Below, one piece after another: positions 11,221-22,003 of a DNA stretch of 64,000 nucleotides. The notes beneath the pieces were generated by a model. It did not search any database. It had not been told where the DNA came from and saw only the letters and a program-made list of their open reading frames with translations. The stretch is from Paguma larvata (taxonomy: Eukaryota; Chordata; Mammalia; Carnivora; Viverridae): assembly GCA_030068075.1 (NCBI GenBank), contig CM057844.1, forward strand, positions 5,766,001 through 5,830,000. Direction: 5' to 3'. Positions within the stretch are counted from its first letter, which is position 1; each line of letters opens with the position of its first letter. A program made the translations under genes and the position numbers.

Positions 11221-13129
11221 AATTCAACCCAGTAAAACGTTCCCGCTTCATTTCTCACTGGCCCATAGAACATGCCCAGCTGACTGTTTCCTGCTATGCT
11301 TTCTCGCTGCCTTGAATGAAATGTGGGCACTGCAGAGTAGGGAAAAAGGCATGTGTGCAGGTGAGAGGAATCTAGCCAGTGCTTTAAGTTCCTTTGAATT
11401 CATACCATATTTTGGGGAAGGACTAGAGGACATTGGAGGAAGGGGAAAGGCAATGCTTTTAATGAAGAATGCTAGGAAACCAGAGGGATTTCAGGCCCGT
11501 TTAGCTAAATCACTTGTGAACACACACGTATAAATGAGTGATTTCAGTGGAAAACCACTGGAGTTCCATGAAATTACCCAGCACTTGGAAATAAGGCCAA
11601 GAGAGGGTTAGGGTTAAGGCTAGCTTGTCCTTTCAATGCCGTACTGTAACATTGTTCAACACGTCTACTCGGAAAATCATTATGGAGTAATAATGTAGGG
11701 GAATTCACCTCTGTTCAACTATTATGATTAAGGGCTCAGAATGTTAACTTGTGAGTCTTGTTTGAGAGAGGTAAATAATTTTCCTCAGGTTAAAAATATC
11801 ACCATAGGTTATGGTCTGGTTGCCTTGAGCCTCATGAGCCAGTCTTGTATCTAGCACTTTGGATATAGCTACAAGTCCCCAGATCCTCTCCTACACTTAG
11901 GACCAGCTTTACCATCTTACTGGGTTCCATGTTAGTGAGTTAATACTTCTTCAACTTATATTTATTCCCTTATTTTATTTTTGCAGGAGAGTAATTTTGA
12001 AAAACTTTTGGAATAGACACTTTGACACATGTTTGGACTTTTTATCTGTTTACCCTCGTTTTGGGTGGTAGAATATAAGAAGTTATTTTTCAAAGTGCCA
12101 GCAGTGTGTTTTCTTATGCAAGGATCTTGTAGGTCCTGGGAGGAGGCCACAGATCAAATCCCCTCACATGCTTTGCTCTTGTATGTGGGCAGAATCACAT
12201 CAAACTCCACAATAAAATACCTCATATGTTTTCATCTTGTGCTTATTTGCAAATGAAATTCTGTAATGATGGCTTTTAAAAAAATAGCTTTTTTATATGT
12301 AGGGGAAGAGGTGAGATGAATATTAATATCAAATAATTGAATCTGATTTCTAGGGCACTTGGGATGGTCTGAGGAGCTGTGAGAGAGGCATTTAAAACCA
12401 ATTCCCAGTTGTTTAATTTTATATTTGGATTGGGGGTACTAAGTGAGGAAATGAGTATGGGACAGGAGGTCCCTCAGGCAAGGAAAATTCAACCCTAAGG
12501 CAAGTTTTAGGGCTGTTGGTGCTAAATATCCAGATTTTGGCTTGCAGAACTGCAATTAAATGACTCTCATGAGCTGTAGAAGGGCCGATTTTTATTCCCG
12601 TTCACACCGAGATGACTACACACCACCACCAACACAACAGATGACTGTTGGTGCTCCCCTGGGTGAAACAATCATCCCAATCTCCCATGCCCTGTGGGCT
12701 GAGTCATCTGCTACTCCACTTCCTGGCTGTGCTGGCTCCTGGCTTCGAACCTTACTGCTATCCAGCTGGGGCCCAATTTTCATTTCAAAAATTACAGCCT
12801 AAATGTCCTCCCGGTGGGACCTGTCCCCACACTTATTACAGAAAATTGCTGTTACATAAACCACTCTCCTCCTTGTTCTATTTTCTCCCTTCTTTTGCTA
12901 AGTGCAATGACTTTGTTGGTTGAGTTTTTTTTTTTTTTAATAGCTTCAAAGGAGAAATCTCTCCTCTTGTAAGTGACACAAGTCTTGTGGGACTTCAGAA
13001 GGTAGAAAGTAGAATCAGTACCAATTTCCTTATAGAAAGAAGATAGGCCTGTTTAGTCAATCAGTACAATGCAGGAATTCCAATATTACGATATCTGGCA
13101 GCATATCTGCTGTGAATCCACATCTAAAC
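11221..13129. other. Intergenic sequence, nothing recognised
   Basis: About 1.9 kb without a repeat that I can name. An open frame of 134 codons on the plus strand begins inside the SINE at 11129 and runs to 11533. Its content is not recognisable and it is probably chance. Confidence 0.4.
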
Positions 13130-13144
13130 AGTAGGGTGAATTTT

Positions 13145-13338
13145 TTTAAATGTTTATTTTTGAGAGAGAGAGAGAGAGAGCGAGTGAGCAGGGGAGGGAC
13201 AGAGAGAGAGAGGGAGACACAGAATCCAAAGCAGACTTCAGGTTCTGAGCTGTCATGAGAGAGCGTGCGAAATGCAAGATCTTGACCTGAGCTGAAGTCG
13301 AACGCTTAACCAACTGAGCCACCTGGGCACCTCAAAAG
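13145..13338 (-). mobile_element. Felid tRNA-Lys SINE, antisense
   Basis: T-rich end, GA-rich body and 'ccaactgagccacctgggca' head complement. Exact 15-bp target duplication agtagggtgaatttt at 13130-13144 and 13339-13353. Confidence 0.95.
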
Positions 13339-13543
13339 AGTAGGGTGAATTTTAAGATGAGGTGAGATACTTCCAGAGTTAGATGTTGGCCTTTCCATTG
13401 AATTCTCTGCAGTTACTCCTTTATCCTCCAGCTTATTGGAACTAAAACTTAACTCATTCGTGCTCCAAATTTACCAATCCATCCTCAACTGCAAATGTTT
13501 TATTCTGCATATAATCTGTGCCTATTCCCAGATGGCGATTCTT

Positions 13544-13738
13544 TTTTTTTAATGTTTATTTATTTATTTACTTACATATAGAAGGTGTATGGGGGAAGGG
13601 CAGAGAGCGAGGGGGAGAGAGAGAACCCCAAGCAGGCTCCCTGCTGATGTGGGGCTCGAACTCATGAACTGTGTGATCATAGCCTGAGCTGAAATCAAGA
13701 GTTGGAGGCTTAACCGACTGAGCCACCCAGGTGCCCTG
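13544..13738 (-). mobile_element. Felid tRNA-Lys SINE, antisense
   Basis: Full antisense SINE ending 'gagccacccaggtgccc'. Target duplication of 17 bp with two mismatches: cccagatggcgattctt (13527-13543) and cccagttggcaattctt (13739-13755). Confidence 0.94.
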
Positions 13739-13844
13739 CCCAGTTGGCAATTCTTATAACATACACTGATACCAGTAACAATATAGAGGGTATCTGTGCA
13801 AATGGCTACGTGTCTTCTGGAAGGCAGAGCAGATGTCTACATGC

Positions 13845-14019
13845 AGAGCATCTCAAACTCGTACTTATACTTTTAATGTTTGTACAAATCACCCGGGGAC
13901 CCGTTTAAATGCAGGTTCTGATTCAGAAAGTCTGGGTGGGGCTTGAGATCCTACGTTTCTAACCAGCCCCCAGATGCTGCTGCTCCTGCTGGTCCAGCAA
14001 CCAGGCTTTGAGAATGGCG
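13845..14019. mobile_element. MER5-type hAT MITE
   Basis: Terminal 'catctcaaactcg' and 'aggctttgagaatgg' with the central 'gattcagaaagtctgggtgg' block identify a MER5A-like element in the inverted sense. The right arm holds a CTGCTGCTCCTGCTGGTCC segment, slightly expanded. Confidence 0.75.
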
Positions 14020-14135
14020 GCTCAAGGCATACTTCCTATTTCAGGACAGAGGGACTGAACCAAGGGCAAAGACAAAGAGGCACCTTCTCTATTACTATGG
14101 AAGAAACCCTGATCATTGTCTGCCAGGTTTGCCCC

Positions 14136-14345
14136 TTAATAATTCCCTACCTGCTCTGTCCTATACTGCAGCCACTAATTATATGTGTCTCTTAAAATGT
14201 AAATTTAAATTAAACATTTTATTCCTGGTTGCATAAGCCACATGTCTAGTGCTCAACAGCTACATGTCCAACAGCTGCTCTACTGGACCTCAAAGATGTA
14301 AGCCATTTCTATCCCTCCAGAAAAGTTCTACCTGACAATGCTGTT
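14136..14345 (+). mobile_element. hAT-type MITE (shared family, copy 1 of 4)
   Basis: 'ttccctacctgctctgtcc', 'actgcagccactaattatat', 'taagccacatgtctagtgct' and a 'gttctacctgacaatgctg' end occur in the same order, reversed, at 31443-31665. Family name not assigned. Confidence 0.6.
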
Positions 14346-14554
14346 CCATAAGAATTCTAAAAACCTCTTTCTAGTCAAAGATGCTAGTTCAAGGTCCACC
14401 CATAGTCTGAGTAGCAAAAACCTATAGAACACACAGCATTTCTTTTTGGATCTGCAGAATATCACAAATGGTCTGATTATACTTTCACGGGCCCTGGTTC
14501 GGAACCATGGACACATGCAGAAACGCCTGATAGTCCCAAACATGTAACAAGATA

Positions 14555-14650
14555 ACCCCAATCAGAATTATGGGGGGTGGGACTGGGCTGGGCATGGGTA
14601 GCCTTAAATGCATCCCAGGTGATATAACATGGGAACCACAGTGAGGAGTC
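14555..14650 (+). mobile_element. MER20 fragment (3' arm)
   Basis: 'aatcagaattatggggggtg', 'ggcatgggtagcc' and 'cccaggtgatataacatggg' match the second half of MER20. The left arm is missing or unrecognisable. Confidence 0.6.
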
Positions 14651-15868
14651 TCTGCCTTAGGCCAGAGTTTGATACCATTACCTGCAGTGACACACACAGT
14701 GAGGAGGGTTAGGAAAAATGCACAACTCTCCACACGGGGAGGGTTAAGGTATAGGGGCTGCCTCTGAATAGCCTGCGGATTCTTTGGTTCCGTCTACTCA
14801 CAGATTTTTTCAGTGCCTCCATTTCAGGTGATGTCTCCGACAAAAATGACCGAAGCTTTAAAAACTACTATTATTTTAAAATTCTAATAGGCACTAAGAA
14901 ACCTGGTATCTGACCAGTGAAATAAAGATAGGGACTGTGGGGACAAGCCCCAAGTGAAATGTACCTGGGGCGCTGTTCGCTATTATTATTAATCCACTTC
15001 TTTTATAATGCGGAAGCATGTTGCAGCCCCATGTGTATACAAGCTGGACCTAAAACTGAGGACTCCGGCTCCAAAAAACACCAATGAGCTGCCCGAGTTG
15101 TCTGCCAACATCAACCGATCAGGACGAGGCCTTCCCAACGAATCAGAACAAAGGATTTTTTCCCTTTTCCCTTATTAGCATATTGTACCCAATGGTGGGA
15201 GTCTGAGTGGGAATTTTCTGTTTATACACAGGGCATCTGCTTTGTTTGGAAAGACCAGCCTCTGTTTAGCACCATCTACTTTCACCTTTGACTTTTGGGT
15301 TCAATCTCATTTCTGTCATTATCAGGGCCAAGAACTGGACTCCAGTAACAGAGTTCTCATGCAAGAAGAGATGTTTTGCAGCCACTGAAGGTAGACTGAG
15401 CATCCTTTGACATTTCTTTGCTTCAAGGGCCCCAAACTGACACCTGCCTCATTTACAGAAGTAAATTGGGGGAAGTATAGCTTGCTTATTATGTTAACAC
15501 ATTTATCTCACCCATCTGTATCCCTCTAAAGATACTCTCATGTATCTGTTGCCCCATTCATGCCCTCTCACTGGGACCCGGTTGGTGCTGGGCCTGGGAG
15601 GCCCATGAAAATGTGAAAACAGTCACGGTTAACCAATTTCATCTTTAGCTGGATTTTTCTCTCCAGCTGGTGTCTACATGGATGTCAGGAATAAATTAGG
15701 GTTGTTCGTAAGGTTTTAGATTCTCTCTGCTAGATGCACGAATTAAGAAAATACATGTTATAAAGATTTGAAAGCAAAGTGTCCTGGTTTCTGTGTTACG
15801 TTCACAGGACAACATTCAGATAAATGGACAGCGAGTGTGGAAGTAACTGTATAGAAACAGCACCAGTT
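14651..15868. other. Intergenic sequence, possibly an old LTR around 14930-15260
   Basis: The 15060-15260 part ('ccaatgagctgcccgagttg', 'aacatcaaccgatcaggacg', 'aacgaatcagaac') has the style of an ERV LTR U3 region, but I cannot assign it. The rest looks unique. No coding signal. Confidence 0.35.
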
Positions 15869-15914
15869 ATGACAGAGAGAGAGAGAAAAAGAGAAAGAGA
15901 GAGAGAGAGAGAGG
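15869..15914. repeat. (GA)n microsatellite
   Basis: About 46 bp of GA dinucleotides with a few A-run interruptions. It is not inside a recognisable SINE. Confidence 0.85.
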
Positions 15915-17446
15915 CCTTTCACCTGAACTTTCAATTGTCCTGCAATAATGACATGATCCAAATGAGGACATAGAGGTATCTGAGCTGAGTCCCACATCCA
16001 AGCACCCCAACACATCTCTGCAGGACCCTCTTCTTTACTATTTTGTCTGGAACCACCTAAGTCCTTTCCTCAGGCAGTTGGCCATCTGCTACCACAGGAA
16101 TGATCTTTTATCAGGTTGAAAATGCCCTGGGGACTGGACCTGTTCACTACTTGTACCTGTGTAACCCAGGCTTATCAATTCAAAAATAAGGCCTAAGACG
16201 TGTCAAGACCCCCTGGTCACGCAGGCTTTCCGCATGTGACCTCGGCAGATTACGTGAGGCTAGGTCTTCTGAGTTGCAACTCTCCCTCAGCCATTTATCC
16301 CCTGTCAAGCTGGGCCTTCGCAAACACATTTTATGGTCCACCTCCAAAAAAATGTCTGGAGATCTCTTTAGCAAGCTGCTGATATGATATTTACTAATAG
16401 ATTGTACAGATTTTTACCATATATGACCAAGATTTTTCTGTGGGGGAAAACTGCCAAAATTTAGTAAGCATTGAACCAAGCACTGCCATTTTCCCCCAAG
16501 CAAAGCATGCTGGGGGTGCAGAGACAGACAGTTACTCCCCCAGTCTCAACCTCTCCAAACGCTAATAAGCATGTGTGACATTAGGCACTTTTGTCTTGTG
16601 ATGCTACCCGATTTTGTCATTTTGCTACATTGAAAAATGAATTCTAAGTGTAAGCACAGACAAAAAAAAGTGACTCTGACTTTCTGATGGTCATAAGACA
16701 TATAAGAAAGTGAATAACCTATAATCACAATGATTGCACTGTTTTCTCTATTCTATATATTGTAACTATTTATTTAAAATAGACTCTGTCTCCAGATTGA
16801 CTTACATGCACAAGGGAAGTCAACTATGTGAGGAGTTCTCCAACTCTGATGTGTGTTAAAATGACCTCATTAAAGATGCCTGGCTTCCTCTCAGACTGTC
16901 TGAGGTTGGGCACATTCCACGAGCCCTACCGGAAAGTTCTGACACATATCATATACTCAGAGCCACTCATCACAGCTTGGTTTGGCTGCCATGGTTTCCT
17001 ATAGCCCAGCAGATCCTTGCATCCTGTGGAACTCCTTGTTCCCCCAGACGGTAGATGCTTTGGAGTTTTTTCGGAGGTCCGGAACTCACACTACATTTGA
17101 TGCCCAGAAAGGATAAACGTATTTCCATCTGTTGCCAGAAAAAGCAGAAATGCCATTGTTCCTTTAAAATGGATGTTTTTAATCTCTGAAACCCTAAAAA
17201 TTGTTTCTGAGCATGACAAGGGATGAGACTTTGTCAAAGACATTTGATTTTTCTAACAGGCACTGTCCAAATTATATATGTTAAAAAAAATTCCAACAAC
17301 AGTTAAGATGGAATTCTAATTACAGGGGCACTGTAGTATGCAGAATAACTTACAAACTCTTTCATCTCAAAACCCATGCCAGGCTTTCTCTCTTGCCATA
17401 ACATATGTATTGATTTCAGGAGGGAAATCATCCTTTTCTGGTCTAC
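15915..17446. other. Intergenic sequence; weak MER5-like fragment at 16831-16960
   Basis: Mostly unique. 'gttctccaactctgatgtg' and the following 100 bp resemble one arm of a MER5-type element, with low certainty. No gene seen. Confidence 0.35.
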
Positions 17447-17463
17447 ATTAATAGAATGTCTGA

Positions 17464-17672
17464 GGGGCACCTGGGTGGCTCAATCAGTTAAGCGTCCAAC
17501 TTCAGCTCAGGTCATGATCTCATGGTTTGTAGGTTTGAGCCCCGTGTCAGGCTCTGTGCTGACAGCTCAGAGCCTGGAGCCTGCTTCTGATTCTGTGTCT
17601 CCCTCTCTCTCTTTGCCCCTCTCCCACTTGTGCTCTCTCTCTCAAAAATAAATAAAACATTAAAAAATTTAA
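17464..17672 (+). mobile_element. Felid tRNA-Lys SINE
   Basis: Complete copy close to consensus, starting ggggcacctgggtggctcaa. Target duplication attaatagaatgtctga (17447-17463) and attaatagaatgttgga (17673-17689), 17 bp with one mismatch. Confidence 0.96.
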
Positions 17673-17907
17673 ATTAATAGAATGTTGGAGCTGGCGGGGA
17701 CCTCAGTGACCATGCAATCATGCAATCACAGTCATTTGGGAGAAATTCAGCTGTCCATGTGATTGCCCAACCCAGGACTTCTGCCCTTGGGTCTAGACCT
17801 TGCTGGCTCCTCTGAATTATGGCTTTCGCAGGAAGAAAGATACTATTATGGCCACCATGTCATTATCTAGAGTTTGAAAGTTGGGTTAGAAATGTTCCCT
17901 GTTTTTA

Positions 17908-18111
17908 GACATGGGGATATAATGCACAGCATAAAGGATGTAGTTAATAATATGTAACAACTTTTTATGGTCACAGATAGTAGCTATATTTATTGTGGTG
18001 ATAACTTTGTAATGTATATAGAATGTGGATGTGTATACATACACACACACATATCACTATGTTGCACACCTGAATTAATATAATTTGTATGTCAACTACA
18101 ATTCAAAATAG
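17908..18111 (+). mobile_element. L1 3' end, severely 5'-truncated
   Basis: About 204 bp of carnivore L1 3' UTR ('tgttgcacacctgaattaat', 'atgtcaactacaattcaa'), with a CA tract in the middle. Flanked by a 19-bp duplication with one mismatch, gaaatgttccctgttttta (17889-17907) and gaaatgttcccagttttta (18112-18130). Confidence 0.9.
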
Positions 18112-18130
18112 GAAATGTTCCCAGTTTTTA

Positions 18131-19887
18131 TTCCATGTATCACAGAGTCTGTGGTTATGCTTTGACCTCCCCTCCCTCTCCTGGGGTCTTCTGATGGTGC
18201 ACGTCACATCACTGCTCAGTTGCCACTGAGAACCTCTGAAAAACCCACCTCTGGCTGCCTTCAAGCCAGCAGAAGGGAGAAGTGGGCCCAGACTGTCTGT
18301 GACGTGAAGAAATACCAGGTGGGAACAGTCAGGACCATTAACAGTTGAGAAGCCCAGGATAAGAAAAAGGGACGAGGCAGTATTTGAGATGGGTCCTCAT
18401 TTTTTCCAGACCACTGAGTCACAACTGGGAACTCTCAGAAGTAGTGGTGATGGGTGACATCGATTTCCCTGACGAGCTATAAGGGAAAGCTTACCACTCA
18501 TCCTAGAAGGCTATCTTATTCCAGGATTCATATATATAAAGTGTGAAATGTGCTATGTAGCCAGTCAACCCATGTTAAAATACTAACGGGACATAATTTC
18601 TTTCTGAAACAAACACTAAAATGGAGTTTAAAATTTGGAATTATATTAGATTCCTTTTGGGAATAATGTGAACAATTCTGTTACCACGTTCATCCAAAGC
18701 ACATTAAAAACCAGTGCTTCCAATGGATTGCTTTGTTTCATTTATAACAGAGCTTTGCCTCATTTATAACAGAGGAGTGAATTTCTTGGCATGGATCTCT
18801 TTTATATATTCAAACTTCTTGTTTTTCCTCCTAAGATGTGTTGTTAATATTTAGGTGGCAGATTAAATTCTGCCTAGAAGTCTAAAGAGCTGCCTCTATT
18901 GAGGTGTCTTTGCATTCAGGAAATGGGAAACTTCACATTCAGCTGTAACATGACTCGGGTGGGTCTCACATTGGCCATGCTACCTACTCTCAGGAGCATA
19001 CTTCAGGGTAGGTGACGCCCCTAGGGAGAGAGTCCCCTTTCCCTCTAGGAAGTGAGCCTGACTGTGGCTTCGTAATGCATGGAGAGATTTAGGGAGTAAT
19101 AAAGAACATCTCCTTGATTTGGGGCAGACTGCCCCCAAGCTGGTATAGGCTAGGCACAAAATGTTTTCTTTCTGGAAAGGAAGACTTTGCCCTTCCTCCT
19201 TGCCTCCCCTCCTGATTATGCATACCAATATCTAAACCCACTTCCTGACTCTGAGCAAAACTTTTAGTGCATAGAAAAATGTGGCTTTCACCATGTCATT
19301 TTAGAGTGCAGTGTGTCCCCTGAAGTTCTTGTAGATAAGCCAAAAGCCCCTACCTGAATTAAGGTGTGGCCATAGGCACGCACCAAGCCTGCGCCTGTCC
19401 CTCACCTGGGAGTCACAGTCATTTCCCATGTGGGTGCTGACTGAGGTCACACGCAGGTTTCTGTGCCCCAGCCAGGAGGTGTGTGGCTGGTGATGTTTTA
19501 CTCTGGTTTCTTAGGAAAGAGTGTGAAGTGCGTGGGGTGGGGGGGGGTGATTGTTTGCAGGACTGGGGGCCTTGAAGGCCAACTCTGGTGTAAACTTTGT
19601 TGTTTTTTTTGTTTTGTTTTTTCTGCACCATGACATCTTTGTCGGATAGATTTGCATCAAAATAACCTTTTAGTTAGAAAGTTAGCTGTACCTCGTTGTA
19701 ACGTGTGAATCGGAGTTCGTATGCAGGAAATTTCTCTTGTATTCAGCATTAGTTTCCTTTGTTGGAGTTTATAACTAAATCTTTTTAACCTTCAACTAAT
19801 TGGTCATTGCCTGTGTCCATTTCTACCGAGCTAATAACTCCACCCAGAATCTTGGCTTTCCCTCATCTCATCTTAAATCATTAACTT
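18131..19887. other. Intergenic sequence with a short tandem duplication
   Basis: No repeat family recognised over about 1.75 kb, apart from a 22-bp direct duplication at 18730-18773. No coding signal. Confidence 0.4.
18730..18773. repeat. 22-bp direct tandem duplication
   Basis: Two adjacent copies, beginning gctttgtttc at 18730-18751 and gctttgcctc at 18752-18773, both ending atttataacaga, with two mismatches. Confidence 0.9.
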
Positions 19888-19898
19888 TGATCTGGTTT

Positions 19899-19968
19899 GG
19901 TTTTATATTAAAAAATTTTTTTAATGTTTATTTCTTTTGAGAGAGAGAGCCCCCACAAGTGGGGGAGG

Positions 19969-20020
<52 letters not shown>

Positions 20021-20121
20021 CCCAAGTAGGCTCCATGCTGTCAGCACAGAGCCCAACATGGGTCTTGATCTCACAAACTTTGAGATGATGACCTGAGCCA
20101 AAATCAAGAGTCAGACACCCC
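19899..20121 (-). mobile_element. Felid tRNA-Lys SINE, antisense, head truncated
   Basis: T-rich end, then a GA-rich body with a long (GA)n tract at 19971-20019, then the SINE complement up to 'caagagtcagacaccc', where the head is missing. Flanked by tgatctggttt (from 19888) and tgatctgttta (from 20122). First of a closely spaced pair. Confidence 0.88.
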
Positions 20122-20130
20122 TGATCTGTT

Positions 20131-20200
20131 TATATATATATATATACACACAGACACACATATATACACACATATATATGCATATATACATATATATTTA
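20131..20200. repeat. Compound TA/CA microsatellite between two SINEs
   Basis: Alternating (TA)n, (CA)n and (TA)n with imperfect units, grown in the A/T-rich junction between the two antisense SINEs. Confidence 0.85.
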
Positions 20201-20402
20201 ATGTTTATTTATTTTTGAGAGAGAGAGAGAGCCAAAATGTGAGTGGGGGAGGGGCAGAAAGAGGGAGACACAGAATCTGAAGCAGGCTCCAGGCTCTGAG
20301 CTGTCAGCACAGAGCCCAATATGGGGCTAAAACCCACAGACCACGAGATTATGACCAGAGCCCAAGTTGGACACTTAACTGACTGAGCCACCCAGGCGCC
20401 CC
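20201..20402 (-). mobile_element. Felid tRNA-Lys SINE, antisense
   Basis: Complete antisense copy ending 'gagccacccaggcgcccc'. The flank after it, ctggtttgtttttaattt, matches the flank before the first SINE of the pair (ctggtttggttttatatt at 19892), which suggests a shared target. Confidence 0.93.
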
Positions 20403-20572
20403 TGGTTTGTTTTTAATTTAAAAGTTGTTTTTGGCTGGGAGCAAACATGCTATAACAGGGAATGTAGATCATGAAGTGTTGACCAAATTTCTTTTTCTAC
20501 GTTCAGCCATGTGTAGATCTCAGTGGAAATAGAAAGAAAAAAGAATTTTGAAAGAATGAAAGAAATAGTACA

Positions 20573-20609
20573 TCTGTGTGTGTGTGTGTGTGTGTATGTG
20601 TGTGTGTGG
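20573..20609. repeat. (TG)n microsatellite
   Basis: About 37 bp of TG with one TA interruption. Confidence 0.9.
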
Positions 20610-20682
20610 TTTCCATAAGCTGTATGCCAGTGATATCGGTAAAGGTGGTATAGGCTTTCTGGACAAAGGACGTTATATACAC

Positions 20683-20845
20683 CAGTGGTTCTCAAAGTGG
20701 GACCCAGACCTAGCAGTGATAGTAGCACACGGGGGTTGGTGAGAAATGCAAATTCTTTGACCTGCTAAACCAGGAATCTGTGTTTTAATACGTCTCCAGG
20801 TAATTCTGATGCCTGTATGTTTACATTTGGGAAACCCGGATTTTA
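20683..20845 (+). mobile_element. MER5A hAT MITE
   Basis: Starts cagtggttctcaaagtggg and carries 'gagaaatgcaaattcttt' and 'aatctgtgttttaatacg'. The right inverted end is diverged (ttgggaaaccc). Confidence 0.85.
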
Positions 20846-21513
20846 GACAAGGAGTAAGTTCAGGTAAATGCATTTTCTCACACATGAAGTTCAATAGAGT
20901 AACTTTTAAGCAACTGGAGGGAACAATTCAACCTGATAAGACAATAAATTTTTACATATTCTGGGACTTGTTTTTCAGAAACCTGTAAAAGTTCACGAAA
21001 TAAATTCTCCTGAAACTAAAGCAGTGGGCATTTTGGTTCAAATCCATTGGTGGTTAGAGAATTGATGAACAGAGTATCCGAATGTACCATCCTGCCTCAA
21101 GCATGGAAGAGACATGAAACATCTGATTCAGGTATCAAAAAGAAAGATGCAAAACTGAGTAGAGTACATGATTTTTTTTCTGCAAAAATTTAGAAGTATT
21201 AGTTTTCTGCTGAAAGAACCTTTGTGCACAGGTGTATCTCGACCTGTGGGCATGGCGCTGAATGCCTCCAAACTACTGAAATTTTTGTCACCCTTCATTC
21301 CATGTTTTGTATGCAGTTTTCTGGAAGCAGTTACTATATTAATTGTCTCAACAAACCAGAAGATGTGATATCACCAAATTTAGTGTTTGATAAGTAGGGT
21401 AAGTTTGAAGTCATGTAAAGACGAAATGTGATGTATGCATATATGCATATGTTTATGGAAGTTAATTGTAGCAGAAAAACCCTTACATGGCATATATACC
21501 AATACTGTCTTGT
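20846..21513. other. Intergenic sequence, nothing recognised
   Basis: AT-rich unique-looking sequence. No gene or repeat identified. Confidence 0.4.
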
Positions 21514-21531
21514 TTTTTATCTTTTTAATTT

Positions 21532-21577
21532 AGGGAGAGAGAGAGTGAGTGAGCATGAAAGCAGCAGCGGGAGGCAG

Positions 21578-21635
<58 letters not shown>

Positions 21636-21690
21636 TCTTAAGCAGACTCCATGCTCAGCAGCACCCAACATAGGGCTTGATCCCATAATC
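21532..21690 (-). mobile_element. SINE fragment, antisense, head missing, with (GA)n expansion
   Basis: GA tract at 21581-21626, then 'cttaagcagactccatgctc', 'gcacccaacatagggcttga' and 'tcccataatcc'. The promoter half of the SINE is absent. The form with 'gcttaagattctc' on the minus strand suggests an older subfamily than its neighbours. Confidence 0.8.
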
Positions 21691-21800
21691 CTGCTGCCAG
21701 CATTGTCTTAAATCTTCTCTTCCCTTCTACCTGTTGCAAAAACAAAGACCAAAACCAAAATGAGTAGTAATGATGACTATTCACTACGTTAGAAATCTCA

Positions 21801-22003
21801 GGGCGCCTGGGTGGCACAGTCAGTTAAGCGCCCAATTCTTGGTTTCGGCTCAGGTCATGAACTCACAGTTCATGGGTTTGAGCCCAGCGTAGGGCTCTAC
21901 ACTGGCAGCACAGAGCCTGCTTGGGATTCTCTCTTCCTCTCTCTGCCCCTCCCCCACTCACACTGTCTCTGCCTCTCTCCAAATAAATAAACTTAAAAAA
22001 ATA
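21801..22003 (+). mobile_element. Felid tRNA-Lys SINE
   Basis: Complete copy from gggcgcctgggtggcacagt to a taaataaactt A-rich tail. Short flanking similarity aaatctca / aaatctct may be the target duplication. Confidence 0.92.

Noticed and set aside
11604..11616. Telomere-like ggttagggttaagg
   Set aside because: Only two units, so it is chance rather than an interstitial telomere.
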